Source of the DNA: Cupriavidus basilensis
GTDB taxonomy: Bacteria; Pseudomonadota; Gammaproteobacteria; Burkholderiales; Burkholderiaceae
Direction: 5' to 3'
DNA length: 64,000 bases
NCBI RefSeq assembly: GCF_008801925.2
Contig: NZ_CP062804.1
Location: 248,001-312,000, forward strand
In this document: positions 46,236 through 56,307 of the stretch, piece after piece
How the letters are laid out: each line of letters opens with the position of its first letter
Numbering within the stretch: the stretch's first letter is position 1
The notes under the pieces: generated by a model
The model's database searches: none
Told to the model about the DNA's origin: nothing
What the model saw: only the letters and a program-made list of their open reading frames with translations
Translations under genes and position numbers: made by a program

Positions 46236-47102
46236 GAGATCCCCATCGAGTTCGGCGCAGCATCGCTGCGCAGGAGTTTGCCTTCGAAGGTGGGTTCGCG
46301 CGTATAGCGCATCGCATATCGCGTACTGCGTACTGCGTGGAGCCCGTGCGTGAGCCAGTTCGTGACTTGCGACATTCCCGAATGCGGCGTCAGGCCGGTG
46401 CTTGTCCGGGTCCATTCCTGCCGAGGTGACGATGTTTTTTTGTTTGAGAAAATTCTACACAGCGGCGCGCTGGACGTACCCCGTATTCGCGGTGCGTGAC
46501 AATTGTTGACATTGGGCGCAAAGCGCGTGATCTACCATTCGCTTTGCCTGCAGCGCTGGTCGCCGCGGACCGTTGTATTCCGGCCCTAGCCAGCCCGCGA
46601 TTCCTTCTTTTCCTACCCTCAGAGCACAACAGTGTCGAATTTGCGCCACGTACTGTGATACTTTGTCGAGTCGGAAAACTACAAAAATGCAGAAAGTACC
46701 GAGACAACAATCAATTTACCAGGCACCGGAACCCTTGGCGCGGCCAGGTCCGGCGGGTTCCGTCAGCGCACCTTCGCAGCGTTTGAAACCCGGGAATTGG
46801 CGCTAGCCAGCTTCTGTGACACAAGCATGCATTTGCACTAGTGCGTATTCCCTAGTCCTAAATGCTTATATGCACGATGACGCGCATGCTTCAGAATTCT
46901 CGCCCATAGTGCTTAGATACGCACTTTGAGCTTGGCCTGCGGGGGACTGCCTGAAAGATCGGGCGGCGCAGGTAGACGTGGATGGGATCAGTCACACCCG
47001 GAATGCATCGTCTGGCGGCATCAAGCGCGACCAGCATGTTGGCGGCAAGCCAAGCGAGCTTTTCCGGGACTATAAAAATATGAAAAAAATAGGGGCCAGC
47101 AA
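46236..47102. promoter_or_regulatory. Long intergenic region between diguanylate cyclase and pel operon
   Basis: No gene is supported in these 867 bases, which are less GC-rich than the flanks. A TTGACA element is at 46506-46511 without a good -10. A perfect palindrome GCACTAGTGC is at 46835-46844, and near it are an imperfect CTTCTGTGACACAAG palindrome (46811-46825) and TAGTCCTAAATGC (46854-46866). The last 40 bases before pelA are AT-rich (TATAAAAATATG at about 47072). These look like regulator sites for the pel promoter, but none matches a regulator I can name. Confidence 0.45.
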
Positions 47103-50048
47103 GTGAATTTGTTGCGATTGGACGGTGTCGCGCGCCGCGTGGCAGGCCTGCGTCAGGCAAGCCGGGGCGTGCCGATGACAAGAGCCTGGCTTGGTGCACT
47201 GCTGGCTGTGTTTGCGGCCTGGCTATGCCCGGCGCAGGCACAGGCGCAGACATTGGCCACCACCGGCTCGCGCGCGCCGAACATCGTCTTCCACTACGGC
47301 AGCAAGCCGCCGGTGGATGCTCTGCAGGCGTTCGATATCGCCGTGGTCGAGCCCGACAGCGGCTTCGATCCGCGCACCGCCGCCACGCCCAATACGCAAT
47401 GGTTCTCCTACGTCAGCATTGGCGAGGTCGCACCGTCGCGCGCCTACCTGAAAGACATTCCCAAGGCCTGGCTGATCGGCAACAACGACGCCTGGGGCGC
47501 TCGCGTGGTTGACCAGGCCGCCGAGGGCTGGCCCGCTTTCTACGTGGAAAACGTCATCGCCCCGCTGTGGCAGCGCGGCTATCGCGGCTTCTTCCTCGAC
47601 ACGCTCGACTCCTACCAGCTCAAAGCCAAGACGGACACCGAGCGCGCCCGCCAGGAGGCCGGCATGGTGGCGGTGATCCGCGCCATCAAGGCACGCTATC
47701 CCGAGGCCAAGCTGATCTTCAACCGCGGCTTCGAGATCCTGCCGCAGGTCAACCAACTGGCTTACGCGGTCGCGTTTGAATCGCTGTACCGCGGCTGGGA
47801 TCAAGGCGGCAAGCGCTACACCGAAGTGAGCGAGGCCGATCGCAACTGGCTGCTCGGCCAGGCCCGAACGATCCGCGAACAGTACCACCTGCCAGTGATC
47901 TCGATCGATTACTGCCCGCCGTCCGACCGCAAGTGCGCGCGCGACACCGCCGCGCAGATCCGCGCGCTGGACATCATCCCTTACGTGGCCGACCCTGGCC
48001 TGCAGACGGTTGGGATCGGCAACATCGAGGTGATGCCGCGCCGGGTGCTGGTGGTGCAGGACCGTGAGCCGGGCGTCTCGATCGACGACTCCGCCGGCGT
48101 GCGCTTCGTCTCCATGCCGCTGAACTACCTGGGCTATCGCGTGGACTTCGCCGAAGCCAGCCAGCCGCTGCCGGAGATCGGCCCGGACCGCTACGCCGGC
48201 GTGGTGATCTGGATGGCTGGCAACGTGCGCGATCAGCCCGGGCGTTTCTTCAGCTGGGTGCAGCGCAATATCGACCAGGGCGTGCCGGTGGTTTTCCTGA
48301 ACGATTTCGGCGCGCGCATGAACGGAGCGCTGGCATCGAGCCTGCAGCTCAATTCGGTCAAGGGCAAGATCGGCGTCAAGGCGGACGTGGTGTCGAAGGA
48401 CCCGATGATGGGTTTCGAGATGCCTGTGGCGCCGGACCGCACGCAGGCAGCGCCAGTCCAGGTGGGCGATGGCCCGGGCTTTCGCTCCCTGTTGCGCCTG
48501 AATTCGGGCACGCTGACCTATGACGCTGCCGCGATCACGCCCTGGGGCGGCTACGTGCTCGGGCCTTACGCGGTGCGGCAAAGCGCCAACGACCAGGACC
48601 GCTGGGTGGTGCAGCCGTTGTCCTTCCTGCGCGAAGCGCTGCGCCTGCCGGCGATGCCGGTGCCGGATGTCACGACCGAAAACGGACGTCGCCTGCTGAC
48701 CGTGCACGTGGACGGTGACGGCTTTGCCTCCCGTGCCGAGATTCCCGGCGGCGGCTTTTCCGGTGAAGTCCTGTTTCGCGAGATCTGGGACCGCTATCGC
48801 TTGCCGATGACGATGTCGATCATCCAGGGCGAAGTGGCCAGCGACGGCATGTATCCCAAGCTGACCGCGCAGCTCGAGCCGATCGCCCGCAAGATCTTCG
48901 CGCAGCCCTATGTCGAGGTGGCGAGCCACACCTTCTCGCATCCTTTCGAGTGGGGCCGCACGGTGCCCGGCGGCACGCACTCGGAGAACGCCACCGAAGG
49001 CGACGACGACTTCCACCTGGCGATTCCCGGCTACACGATGGACCTGAAGCGCGAGATCGGCGGCTCGATCGACTATATCAACCGTACCCTGGCGCCCCCT
49101 GGCAAGCCGGTCAGCATGCTGCTGTGGTCGGGCGACTGCCAGCCGCCTGCCGAGGCCATCAAGCTGACCGACCAGGCCGGCGTGCTCAACATGAACGGCG
49201 GCGATACGCTGATCACGCGCAGCAACCCGACCTGGACAGCGATCTCGCCGATCGGCGTGAACAAGGCCGACGGCACCTTCCAGATCTTCGCGCCAAACCA
49301 GAACGAGAACGTCTATACCAACCTCTGGCACGGCCCGTACTACGGCTTCGAGCGCGTGATCGAAACCTTCGAGCTGACCGACCGGCCGTACCGCTTCAAG
49401 TCGGTCAACATCTACTATCACAACTACTCCGGCACCAAGGCGGCCTCGCTCAAGGCACTGCGCAAGGTCTATGACTACGTGCTGAGCCAGCCGCTGATGC
49501 CGGTGCATGCCACCGACTACGTGCGCAAGGTGATCGACTGGCAAGGCATGGCGGTGGCCCGCGAGCTGGGCGGCGACGCCACGCAGCCGGCCGCCTGGAT
49601 CGTGCGCGGCGACGCCAACCTGCGCAACGTGCGCTGGACCGGCGCGGACGTGCCCGACGTGGCGAGCTCGCAAGGCGTCACCGGCACGTCGCCGGCGCCC
49701 GGCGGCGGCGTCTACGTGCACCTGGCCGATGGCGCCTCGCGCATCGTGATGCGCGGCCCGAGCGCAGCTAACGCCGCGGCTGCCTCCGGCCCCGAGATCG
49801 CCGAGGCCAGCGGCTTCGTGCGCAACTGGCAGCGCAGCGGCCAGGGCAGCGCGCAGCGCATCCGTTTTGATTTCAGCGGCTACTTCAAGCCATTCTTCCG
49901 CCTCGCAGGCGCGGACCGTTGCCGGATTGCCATTGATGGCAAGCCGGTGCAGGGCGTGCAGGAGCGCGGCACGCTGCGTTTCGATACCACTCCCGTTCCC
50001 AATCCCAACAATGCCAAGCAAAGCGTCGAAATCACCTGCGCCGCCTGA
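47103..50048 (+). CDS. pelA: Pel polysaccharide deacetylase/hydrolase PelA
   Basis: This 981-residue periplasmic protein deacetylates and trims Pel during export. After a signal peptide (GALLAVFAAWLCPAQAQA) comes a GH114-like TIM-barrel (NIVFHYGSKPP, FFLDTLDSYQL near 161; candidate catalytic Glu226 in VAFESLY), then a central region, and a NodB-like deacetylase with HVDGDGF near 534 and metal histidines in ASHTFSHPFEW near 607. The start GTG at 47103 has AGGGGCC upstream; ATG 47175 is an alternative closer to the signal peptide. Length is like P. aeruginosa PelA (948). First gene of a complete pelABCDEFG operon. Confidence 0.93.
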   Translation: MNLLRLDGVARRVAGLRQASRGVPMTRAWLGALLAVFAAWLCPAQAQAQTLATTGSRAPNIVFHYGSKPPVDALQAFDIAVVEPDSGFDPRTAATPNTQWFSYVSIGEVAPSRAYLKDIPKAWLIGNNDAWGARVVDQAAEGWPAFYVENVIAPLWQRGYRGFFLDTLDSYQLKAKTDTERARQEAGMVAVIRAIKARYPEAKLIFNRGFEILPQVNQLAYAVAFESLYRGWDQGGKRYTEVSEADRNWLLGQARTIREQYHLPVISIDYCPPSDRKCARDTAAQIRALDIIPYVADPGLQTVGIGNIEVMPRRVLVVQDREPGVSIDDSAGVRFVSMPLNYLGYRVDFAEASQPLPEIGPDRYAGVVIWMAGNVRDQPGRFFSWVQRNIDQGVPVVFLNDFGARMNGALASSLQLNSVKGKIGVKADVVSKDPMMGFEMPVAPDRTQAAPVQVGDGPGFRSLLRLNSGTLTYDAAAITPWGGYVLGPYAVRQSANDQDRWVVQPLSFLREALRLPAMPVPDVTTENGRRLLTVHVDGDGFASRAEIPGGGFSGEVLFREIWDRYRLPMTMSIIQGEVASDGMYPKLTAQLEPIARKIFAQPYVEVASHTFSHPFEWGRTVPGGTHSENATEGDDDFHLAIPGYTMDLKREIGGSIDYINRTLAPPGKPVSMLLWSGDCQPPAEAIKLTDQAGVLNMNGGDTLITRSNPTWTAISPIGVNKADGTFQIFAPNQNENVYTNLWHGPYYGFERVIETFELTDRPYRFKSVNIYYHNYSGTKAASLKALRKVYDYVLSQPLMPVHATDYVRKVIDWQGMAVARELGGDATQPAAWIVRGDANLRNVRWTGADVPDVASSQGVTGTSPAPGGGVYVHLADGASRIVMRGPSAANAAAASGPEIAEASGFVRNWQRSGQGSAQRIRFDFSGYFKPFFRLAGADRCRIAIDGKPVQGVQERGTLRFDTTPVPNPNNAKQSVEITCAA

Positions 50049-53000
50049 GCGCGAGCGGCTCCTGCCGCCAGCGTTCGTGCTGACCTTCACCGCCATGGTG
50101 GGGATCGGCCTGGCGCTGATGTTCCCGCGCGAAACCTTGCGCGAACGCCTGCTGGGCGAAGGCCGGGCAGTGGACGGCCTCAGCATGGCCTACCTGGAAG
50201 CCTGGTGGCGGGCCACGCCCGACGACGGCGGCTTCATGGCGGTGCTGGCCGAGCAATATGCGCGCACGGGCCGGCTGGACGAGGCCGAGGCCATGCTGTC
50301 GCGGCTGGAGGCGCGCTATGCGGCCAGTTCTGCGGCGAGTTCCGCGGCCAGCCAGCAAGGGCCGGTGCGCAACGCTAACGCGAACGCCAATGCCGTCGAC
50401 GCCGAGCTGCCCGGCCAGATCCTGCGTACCCGCATCGAGATCACGCAGCAGCGCGCGTTTGCCGCGCTGCCGGACACCCCGGAGCGCAAGCAGTACGTCG
50501 AAAAGCTTGGCGGGCTGCTCGACCAGGCGGTGACCATGAAGTGGGGCCGCACCGACCTGGAAGAGCTGGCCACCACGGCGCGCTCGATCAACGCGCTCAA
50601 GCCGGCACAGGTGTTCTACCAGGCGCTGGCCAAGAGCGACCCAGCCCGCGCGGCGCTGTGGAACGCGCAGGCGGCGTCGGCGGCGCTCGCGGGCGGCGAC
50701 TACCAGCAGGCGGCCGACGCGCTGTTTGCCGCGCAGTCCCGCGCCACCGATCCGGCCGAGCAGCGCCGCCTCTACCTGGCTGCGCTCAAGACGCTGCAGT
50801 CCGGCAACGAGCTCGACAAGGCGCTGGCCCAGGCCGAGCAGCACGGTGGCAAGCTGCTGGAGAACGCCGAAGTCCTGCGTTACCTGACCAAGCTGGCGCT
50901 GGCCGCCAACCGCCCCGAGCAGGCCGCGCGCTATGTGCAGCGGCTGCTGCGCCTGCCGCCGAGCATGCAGCCCGTGCCCGAAGGCGCCTCGCTGCAACGC
51001 GCCGAAGTGCGCCGCGTGGCGGCCACCCAGCCATGGGCCGCGCAGGGCTTGATCTTTCTTGACGGCCCGCGCGGCCTGGCCTTGCGCCGCGCCATGGGCG
51101 ACGCCGCGATGCCGCACCTGCGCCGCGTGGCGGATACCTCGGGCGCCGGCACGTCCGCTTCCGCGGCGGCGGGCCAAGCCCGGGCTTCGGCAGCACCGGC
51201 ACCGGCGGCAGCCCCTGCCGGCGCCCCCACCGCGGCCGAGCGTGCCTTCAATGCCGATGACTACGAACTCGCGTTCCAGGTATTCCTGGCCGCCGGCAAG
51301 CTCGACGACGCCCAGCGCGTTGCCGAGACCGCCGTGCGGCGCCAGCCCGGCGCGGCGCGCTGGCGCGAACGCCTGGCCCAGGTCGCCGAGTGGAATCGCC
51401 AGCCCACGGTCGCGCTCAAAAGCTGGCTGGAATATGCCCAGGCCAGTAATGACGAGACCGCCTGGAAGGCCGTGCTGCGCCTCGCGCCCGGCCTCAACGA
51501 CGATCGCGCCTACCTGGCCGCGCTGCGCCACCGCGCCGGCACGGGCGATCTCGCCACCGTCGACCAGGTGGTCGCCACCTACGAACGCCTGGGTGAGCCC
51601 GAGGAAGGCCTGGCCTTCCTGCAAAGCCTGAGCCACGGCCCGAACGCGCGCCCGATCATGGAGCGCCAGGCGGAGCTGGCCGAGCGTGCGGGCAAGGATG
51701 CCCGCGCCTTCGAGCTCTACACCGAATTGCAGCAGCGCTTTGGCCCGCGCCCGCAGTACGCGCTCAAGCAGGCCAACCTGCTCTATGTGCGCGGCAAGCT
51801 GGCCGAAGCCCTCGAGGCCATGGTGCCGTCCATGCGTACCGCGCGTTCCACCGACATTGAGTTCTGGCGCACCCTGACCGAGCTGGCGCGCCTGAACCAG
51901 CGCGGCGACCTGCTCGAGCAAGGCTACCGGCAACTGATGCTGGCCATGGCCGAGACGCATGACGACCACTGCATGGCCATGCCCCCCGGCGCCGGCCGCA
52001 ACGACTGCCTGGCCGAAGTGCGCGATACCGAGGAATCGGATTTCTCGAACCTGATGGACTTCTACGATAGCTCGCCCATCGACGCCGGGCGCATCGCCGA
52101 AGCCAGCTGGCGCAAGGGCCGCAAGCTGGTGTCGCTCGAGCTTGCCATCAATTACTACACCCGCGCCCGTGCTTACGGCCGCGTTGCCGCGCTGCTGCAG
52201 GGCATGACCCCTGCCCAGCTGACGCAGGCCGAGCAATCCAGCCGCTTCCTGGCCATGCGCGCCGAGTACCAGCGCGCCCGTGGCGAGCGCGAGCTGGCCC
52301 TGGCCGACCTGCGCCGTGCCGCCAGCATGCCCGACGCCGGTAGCGAGACGCTGGCCGCGCTGATGTGGGCGCTGGTCGATCTCGGCTCGGATACCGAAGT
52401 GCGCGCCATGATGCTGCGCCTGAAGGGCGAGGCCGAGGGCAACCCGGACTTGTGGGGTGCCTTTGCCGCCGGCAGCATGCGCTTCCAGGACGGCCGCACC
52501 GCGCTGCACTACCTGCGCAAGATGGCCGACGGCAAGAACGCCGATCCGCTCTGGCTGGGCCTTGCCGCCGATGCCTACGACGCCATCGGCCAGACCAGCA
52601 CCGGGTGGCGCCTGCGCCGCCAGGCCTGGGTCGACCTGCACAAGGACCAGTCCGCGGCCGGGCGCCGCGCCTCGGATCCCCGCAGCATGGATCCGGCCGC
52701 CGAGGAGGAGGACGCCCAGGGTGGCCCCGCCCCGGCCGAGCTGCGGCGCCAGACCGTGGCGCTCGGGCAGATCTTTGCCTCGGGCGATGTGTCCCAGCGC
52801 CTGGTGATCGAGATGCTGCGCGGCGACCGCACCGTGATGGCCGGCACCAATGCCGCGAACTGGACCGGTCCCGCCAATCCGGCGTCGCGGCTGGGCGAGA
52901 TTCCCGGCCTGCCCGCGCTCGATCCCAAGACGCCGCCGGGCGTGGCGCAACGCGAAGCGCGCCAGCAGGCCGTGGTCTCGTCCGCCGCCAAGGAAGTGGC

Positions 53001-54231
53001 GCTGGCCTGGGCCCTGTCGAACGAATCCAACGAACTGGCGCGTGCCTGGCTGGCCCGCCAGTATGCCCGCCAGTTGCTGCGCCCGGCGTATGCCGAGATC
53101 ACGCTGGCGCTGGCCAACCAGGACCTGGCCGCACTCGACCGTGTGCTGGAGCGCCAGGCTGGCCGCATTCCGGTGGACAACCAGATCGAAGCCAACGTGC
53201 AGCTTGACCGGCTCGGCGCCGCGCAGACGCTGGCCTACGAAACCCAGGAGACCACGCGCACCGACGACAGCCTGCAGGAAACCTTGCAGGACACGCTGCT
53301 GTTCAACGCGCAAGCCATCGAGCCGCGCGTGACGTACCAGCGCCAGAGCCCGCTGAGCTATTTCGACTACAGCCTGGCTGGCGGCGTGCGCCTGTGGGAT
53401 GGCTACGACCTCAACCTGCGCGGCGTCTGGCGCACCCAGCACAGCGTGGACCAGACCCAGCTCACTGGCGTGCCCTCGTCCGACCAGCGTGGCGAGCTGT
53501 CGCTCGGCTACCGCGACCAGCACCTGCGCTGGCGCCTGGGCGTGGGCCGGCGCGACGGCCTGGATAGCGTGACCACCGCGCGCTTCACCGGCGAGTGGCG
53601 CGAGGCCAGCCGCTTGAGCTTCACCACGCTGGCCGGCATCAACCAGAGCGCCGACGAATCGGCGGCGCTGCGGGTCGGCGGCGTCAAGGATGTGCTCGGC
53701 CTGGGCGCGACCTACAACTTCAGCCTGCGCGAATTTGCCGGCGCTCGCATCGAGTACGACCGCTTCCGCGGCCAGGACGGCTCGCAGCTGGGCCATGGCC
53801 TGGTGTACGACCTGGAGCTGGGCTACCGCATCCGTACCGCGTACCCGGACTACACGGTGCGCCTGGTCGGCACCCATGCCACCTACAACGCGCGCGGCGG
53901 CACGCTCAGCAACAAGCTCGCCACGCTGGTGCCTGCCGACGACGAAGCCACGCCGGGCTTCTACATGCCCCAGGGCTTTACGCAGGCCGGCGTGACATTC
54001 GGCTTCGGCACCGAGCTGATCGACGACTACACGCACAAGTGGCGGCCGTTTGCGGAAATCGGCCTGCTGCACGACACCCGCGCCGGGCAGAACTTCCGGG
54101 CGCAACTGGGCGTGGCCGGCAAGGTGTTCGGCAACGACCACCTGTCCATGTATGTGCAGCACGAAACCGCGGCGCGCAATGGCGGCACGCCGCTGACCGA
54201 AGTGGGTGTTCGGTACAGATGGCTTTTTTAA
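50011..54231 (+). CDS. pelB: Pel export porin with TPR scaffold PelB
   Basis: This 1406-residue protein has one N-terminal membrane segment (PAFVLTFTAMVGIGLALMF), a very long TPR superhelix, and a C-terminal outer-membrane beta-barrel (about 1098-1406) ending in the aromatic pair typical of barrels (RWLF). The TPR part guides polymer and binds PelA; the barrel is the exit pore. It is about 200 residues longer than P. aeruginosa PelB (1193). The extra length includes Ala/Ser/Pro-rich low-complexity linkers near 107-125 and 385-410. The start at 50011 overlaps pelA by 38 bases. Confidence 0.92.
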   Translation: MPSKASKSPAPPERERLLPPAFVLTFTAMVGIGLALMFPRETLRERLLGEGRAVDGLSMAYLEAWWRATPDDGGFMAVLAEQYARTGRLDEAEAMLSRLEARYAASSAASSAASQQGPVRNANANANAVDAELPGQILRTRIEITQQRAFAALPDTPERKQYVEKLGGLLDQAVTMKWGRTDLEELATTARSINALKPAQVFYQALAKSDPARAALWNAQAASAALAGGDYQQAADALFAAQSRATDPAEQRRLYLAALKTLQSGNELDKALAQAEQHGGKLLENAEVLRYLTKLALAANRPEQAARYVQRLLRLPPSMQPVPEGASLQRAEVRRVAATQPWAAQGLIFLDGPRGLALRRAMGDAAMPHLRRVADTSGAGTSASAAAGQARASAAPAPAAAPAGAPTAAERAFNADDYELAFQVFLAAGKLDDAQRVAETAVRRQPGAARWRERLAQVAEWNRQPTVALKSWLEYAQASNDETAWKAVLRLAPGLNDDRAYLAALRHRAGTGDLATVDQVVATYERLGEPEEGLAFLQSLSHGPNARPIMERQAELAERAGKDARAFELYTELQQRFGPRPQYALKQANLLYVRGKLAEALEAMVPSMRTARSTDIEFWRTLTELARLNQRGDLLEQGYRQLMLAMAETHDDHCMAMPPGAGRNDCLAEVRDTEESDFSNLMDFYDSSPIDAGRIAEASWRKGRKLVSLELAINYYTRARAYGRVAALLQGMTPAQLTQAEQSSRFLAMRAEYQRARGERELALADLRRAASMPDAGSETLAALMWALVDLGSDTEVRAMMLRLKGEAEGNPDLWGAFAAGSMRFQDGRTALHYLRKMADGKNADPLWLGLAADAYDAIGQTSTGWRLRRQAWVDLHKDQSAAGRRASDPRSMDPAAEEEDAQGGPAPAELRRQTVALGQIFASGDVSQRLVIEMLRGDRTVMAGTNAANWTGPANPASRLGEIPGLPALDPKTPPGVAQREARQQAVVSSAAKEVALAWALSNESNELARAWLARQYARQLLRPAYAEITLALANQDLAALDRVLERQAGRIPVDNQIEANVQLDRLGAAQTLAYETQETTRTDDSLQETLQDTLLFNAQAIEPRVTYQRQSPLSYFDYSLAGGVRLWDGYDLNLRGVWRTQHSVDQTQLTGVPSSDQRGELSLGYRDQHLRWRLGVGRRDGLDSVTTARFTGEWREASRLSFTTLAGINQSADESAALRVGGVKDVLGLGATYNFSLREFAGARIEYDRFRGQDGSQLGHGLVYDLELGYRIRTAYPDYTVRLVGTHATYNARGGTLSNKLATLVPADDEATPGFYMPQGFTQAGVTFGFGTELIDDYTHKWRPFAEIGLLHDTRAGQNFRAQLGVAGKVFGNDHLSMYVQHETAARNGGTPLTEVGVRYRWLF

Positions 54232-54290
54232 TCCGGGCGGGCACGCGAGCGTGCCGGTTCACTGTATGCAATCGAGAAGGGGAGAGAGTC

Positions 54291-54848
54291 ATGGAAACAA
54301 CTAGCACGAAGCAGAACCGCGCAGCACGACTGCTGGGCTGGTGCGGTGCGCTGGGCGCAGCGCTGTGGCTGGCCGGATGCGCGGTGACCGATATTGGTCG
54401 CGCCCCCGCGCTGCCGGCCGGCGAGTCGGTGGCGATACTGCCGATCGTCAACTACACCGAGACGCCGCAGGCAGGCCTGCGCGCCGAGGCGATCGCGGAA
54501 AGCCTGCTGAAGACCGGCGGCATTGCCAACGTCAAGCGCTATCCCGCCAACCTGAACCCGGAAACGCTGTTCGAGCCGGCCGAGCGCGAGTCGGTGGGCA
54601 AGGCGCTTGAGTGGGCACGTACCCAGAAGATGCGCTACGCCCTCACCGGCGCGGTGCAGGAATGGCGCTACAAGGTGGGCGTGGATGGCGAGCCCGCCGT
54701 GGGCATCTCGCTGCAACTGCTGGACGTGAGCACGGGCGAAGCCGTCTGGTCCGCCACCGGCAGCGACAGTGGCTGGAGCCGCGAGTCGTTGTCGGGCACC
54801 GCGCAAAAGTTGCTGCGCCGCCTGCTGGCGCCGCTGCGCCAGGGTTGA
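54291..54848 (+). CDS. pelC: Pel outer-membrane lipoprotein PelC
   Basis: This 185-residue lipoprotein has a lipobox LAGC (Cys30) after a hydrophobic signal. The mature part reads VAILPIVNYTETPQAGLRAE and SLQLLDVSTGEAVWSATG, the ABC-transporter-auxiliary-like fold of PelC. In P. aeruginosa PelC forms a dodecamer ring that funnels the cationic polymer to PelB. RBS AAGGGGAGAG is strong and starts at 54291. Confidence 0.92.
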   Translation: METTSTKQNRAARLLGWCGALGAALWLAGCAVTDIGRAPALPAGESVAILPIVNYTETPQAGLRAEAIAESLLKTGGIANVKRYPANLNPETLFEPAERESVGKALEWARTQKMRYALTGAVQEWRYKVGVDGEPAVGISLQLLDVSTGEAVWSATGSDSGWSRESLSGTAQKLLRRLLAPLRQG

Positions 54849-54861
54849 ACCGCGGGAGAGC

Positions 54862-56307
54862 ATGATCGTGGCCAATACAGCCGACAAGATACGGGAAGGA
54901 CAGGGCATTGGTGCGGGCGGCCGCTATCTGCGGTTGCTTGCGCCCGCCACGAGCGGACCGGTCTCTGCGGTCGAGCTGGTGGTGACGATGGCTCTGGCGA
55001 TGGCGCTGGGATACCTGCTCCTGCCCAACAACCCCCTGCTGCTGGGCCTGGGCTTTCCCTGGGCATGGCTGCTGCCGGTCATCCTGGCGCTGCGCTACGG
55101 CACGCTGATTGGCGTGGGCAGCGTGCTGATGATGCTGGGCGGCTGGTTCTTCTTCCACCAGATCGGTGCGCAGCCGGGTGCGTTCCCGCGCCTGTTCTTC
55201 CTGGGCGGGCTGCTCATGGTGCTGGTTGCCGGGCAGTTCGGCGATGTCTGGGGCACAAGGCTGGCGCGCGCGCGCGCCGTCAACCGCAACCTCGAAGAGC
55301 GCCTTGCGGCCCTGACCAAGAACCACTACCTGCTGCGCGTGTCCCATGCACGGCTGGAGAACGACCTGCTGGCCAAGCCCACCACGCTGCGCGACACGCT
55401 GTCGCAAATGCGCGCGGTGACGCTGGAAGATGCGGCACCGGGGGGCGTGCTGGTTGGTGCGCGCCCCATGCTGCAAGTGGTGGCGCAGGCGTGCCAGCTC
55501 GAAGCGGCCGCGCTCTATGCGGTCGATGGCGAGACGGTATCCGCCACGGCGTCGGCGCAGATCGGCCCGGTATTCGAGTTCGACCCCGACGATATGCTGG
55601 TGCGCCACTGCCTGGAGACGCGCCAGCTGGCACACCTGCAGGCCGGCGGGTTGTCGCGCCAGTCGCCGGACCATCCGCAGACCCGCTACGTGGCGGTGGC
55701 GCCGGTGCTGTCCGGGGCCGACAAGCTGGTGGGCCTGCTGGTGGTCGAGCGCATGCCGTTCCTGTCGCTCAGCTACGAGAACCTCCAGTTGCTGATGGTG
55801 CTGATGGGCTATTACGCAGATGGCGTCGAGCACGCCGTGTCCACGCGCGCTATCGCGGCCGCGATTCCCGGCTGCCCTTACGACTTCGCGCTGGACTACG
55901 CCCGCCTGTCGCGCCTGCGCCGCGACAGCGGCATCGACAGCACCATCGTGGCGCTGGTGTTCGATCTGGACGAATCGCGCGATGCACTGTTCGACCAGGT
56001 CATCCGCAGCCGCCGCGCGCTCGACGTGGCCTGGCCGCTGACCAGCGCGCACCAGCGTGCCTTGCTGACCTTGATGCCGCTATCGGGCAACGAGGCGGCG
56101 TCGGCCTACCTGGTGCGTATCGAAGATATGCTGCGGGCCCAGTTCGGCACCGATTTCGAAGCGGCGCGCATCGGCGTGCATACGCTGGTCGTGCCCGCCA
56201 ACGCGCCGGTGGAGCCGCTGATCCGCTTGCTGCATCGTTGCCATGTGGATGTTCAGCCGGCGCCGGTACCGGTGCCGGTGGCACTAGGCGAGGTTGGCCG
56301 TGGGTAA
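54862..56307 (+). CDS. pelD: c-di-GMP receptor PelD
   Basis: This 481-residue inner-membrane protein has four N-terminal membrane segments (VELVVTMALAMALGYLLL and following), a GAF domain (about 190-310) and a degenerate GGDEF domain. The c-di-GMP-binding RxxD is kept as R385-A-L-D388 (SRRALDVAWPL). No catalytic GGDEF is present, so it is a receptor. Binding of c-di-GMP to PelD activates Pel polymerisation by PelF. It starts 13 bases after pelC and overlaps pelE. Confidence 0.92.
   Translation: MIVANTADKIREGQGIGAGGRYLRLLAPATSGPVSAVELVVTMALAMALGYLLLPNNPLLLGLGFPWAWLLPVILALRYGTLIGVGSVLMMLGGWFFFHQIGAQPGAFPRLFFLGGLLMVLVAGQFGDVWGTRLARARAVNRNLEERLAALTKNHYLLRVSHARLENDLLAKPTTLRDTLSQMRAVTLEDAAPGGVLVGARPMLQVVAQACQLEAAALYAVDGETVSATASAQIGPVFEFDPDDMLVRHCLETRQLAHLQAGGLSRQSPDHPQTRYVAVAPVLSGADKLVGLLVVERMPFLSLSYENLQLLMVLMGYYADGVEHAVSTRAIAAAIPGCPYDFALDYARLSRLRRDSGIDSTIVALVFDLDESRDALFDQVIRSRRALDVAWPLTSAHQRALLTLMPLSGNEAASAYLVRIEDMLRAQFGTDFEAARIGVHTLVVPANAPVEPLIRLLHRCHVDVQPAPVPVPVALGEVGRG

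Noticed and set aside
47223..54162. Two long minus-strand open frames opposite pelA and pelB
   Set aside because: Composition is typical of antisense frames (rich in His, Arg, Ala, Gly), while the plus strand encodes recognisable PelA and PelB with operon overlaps.
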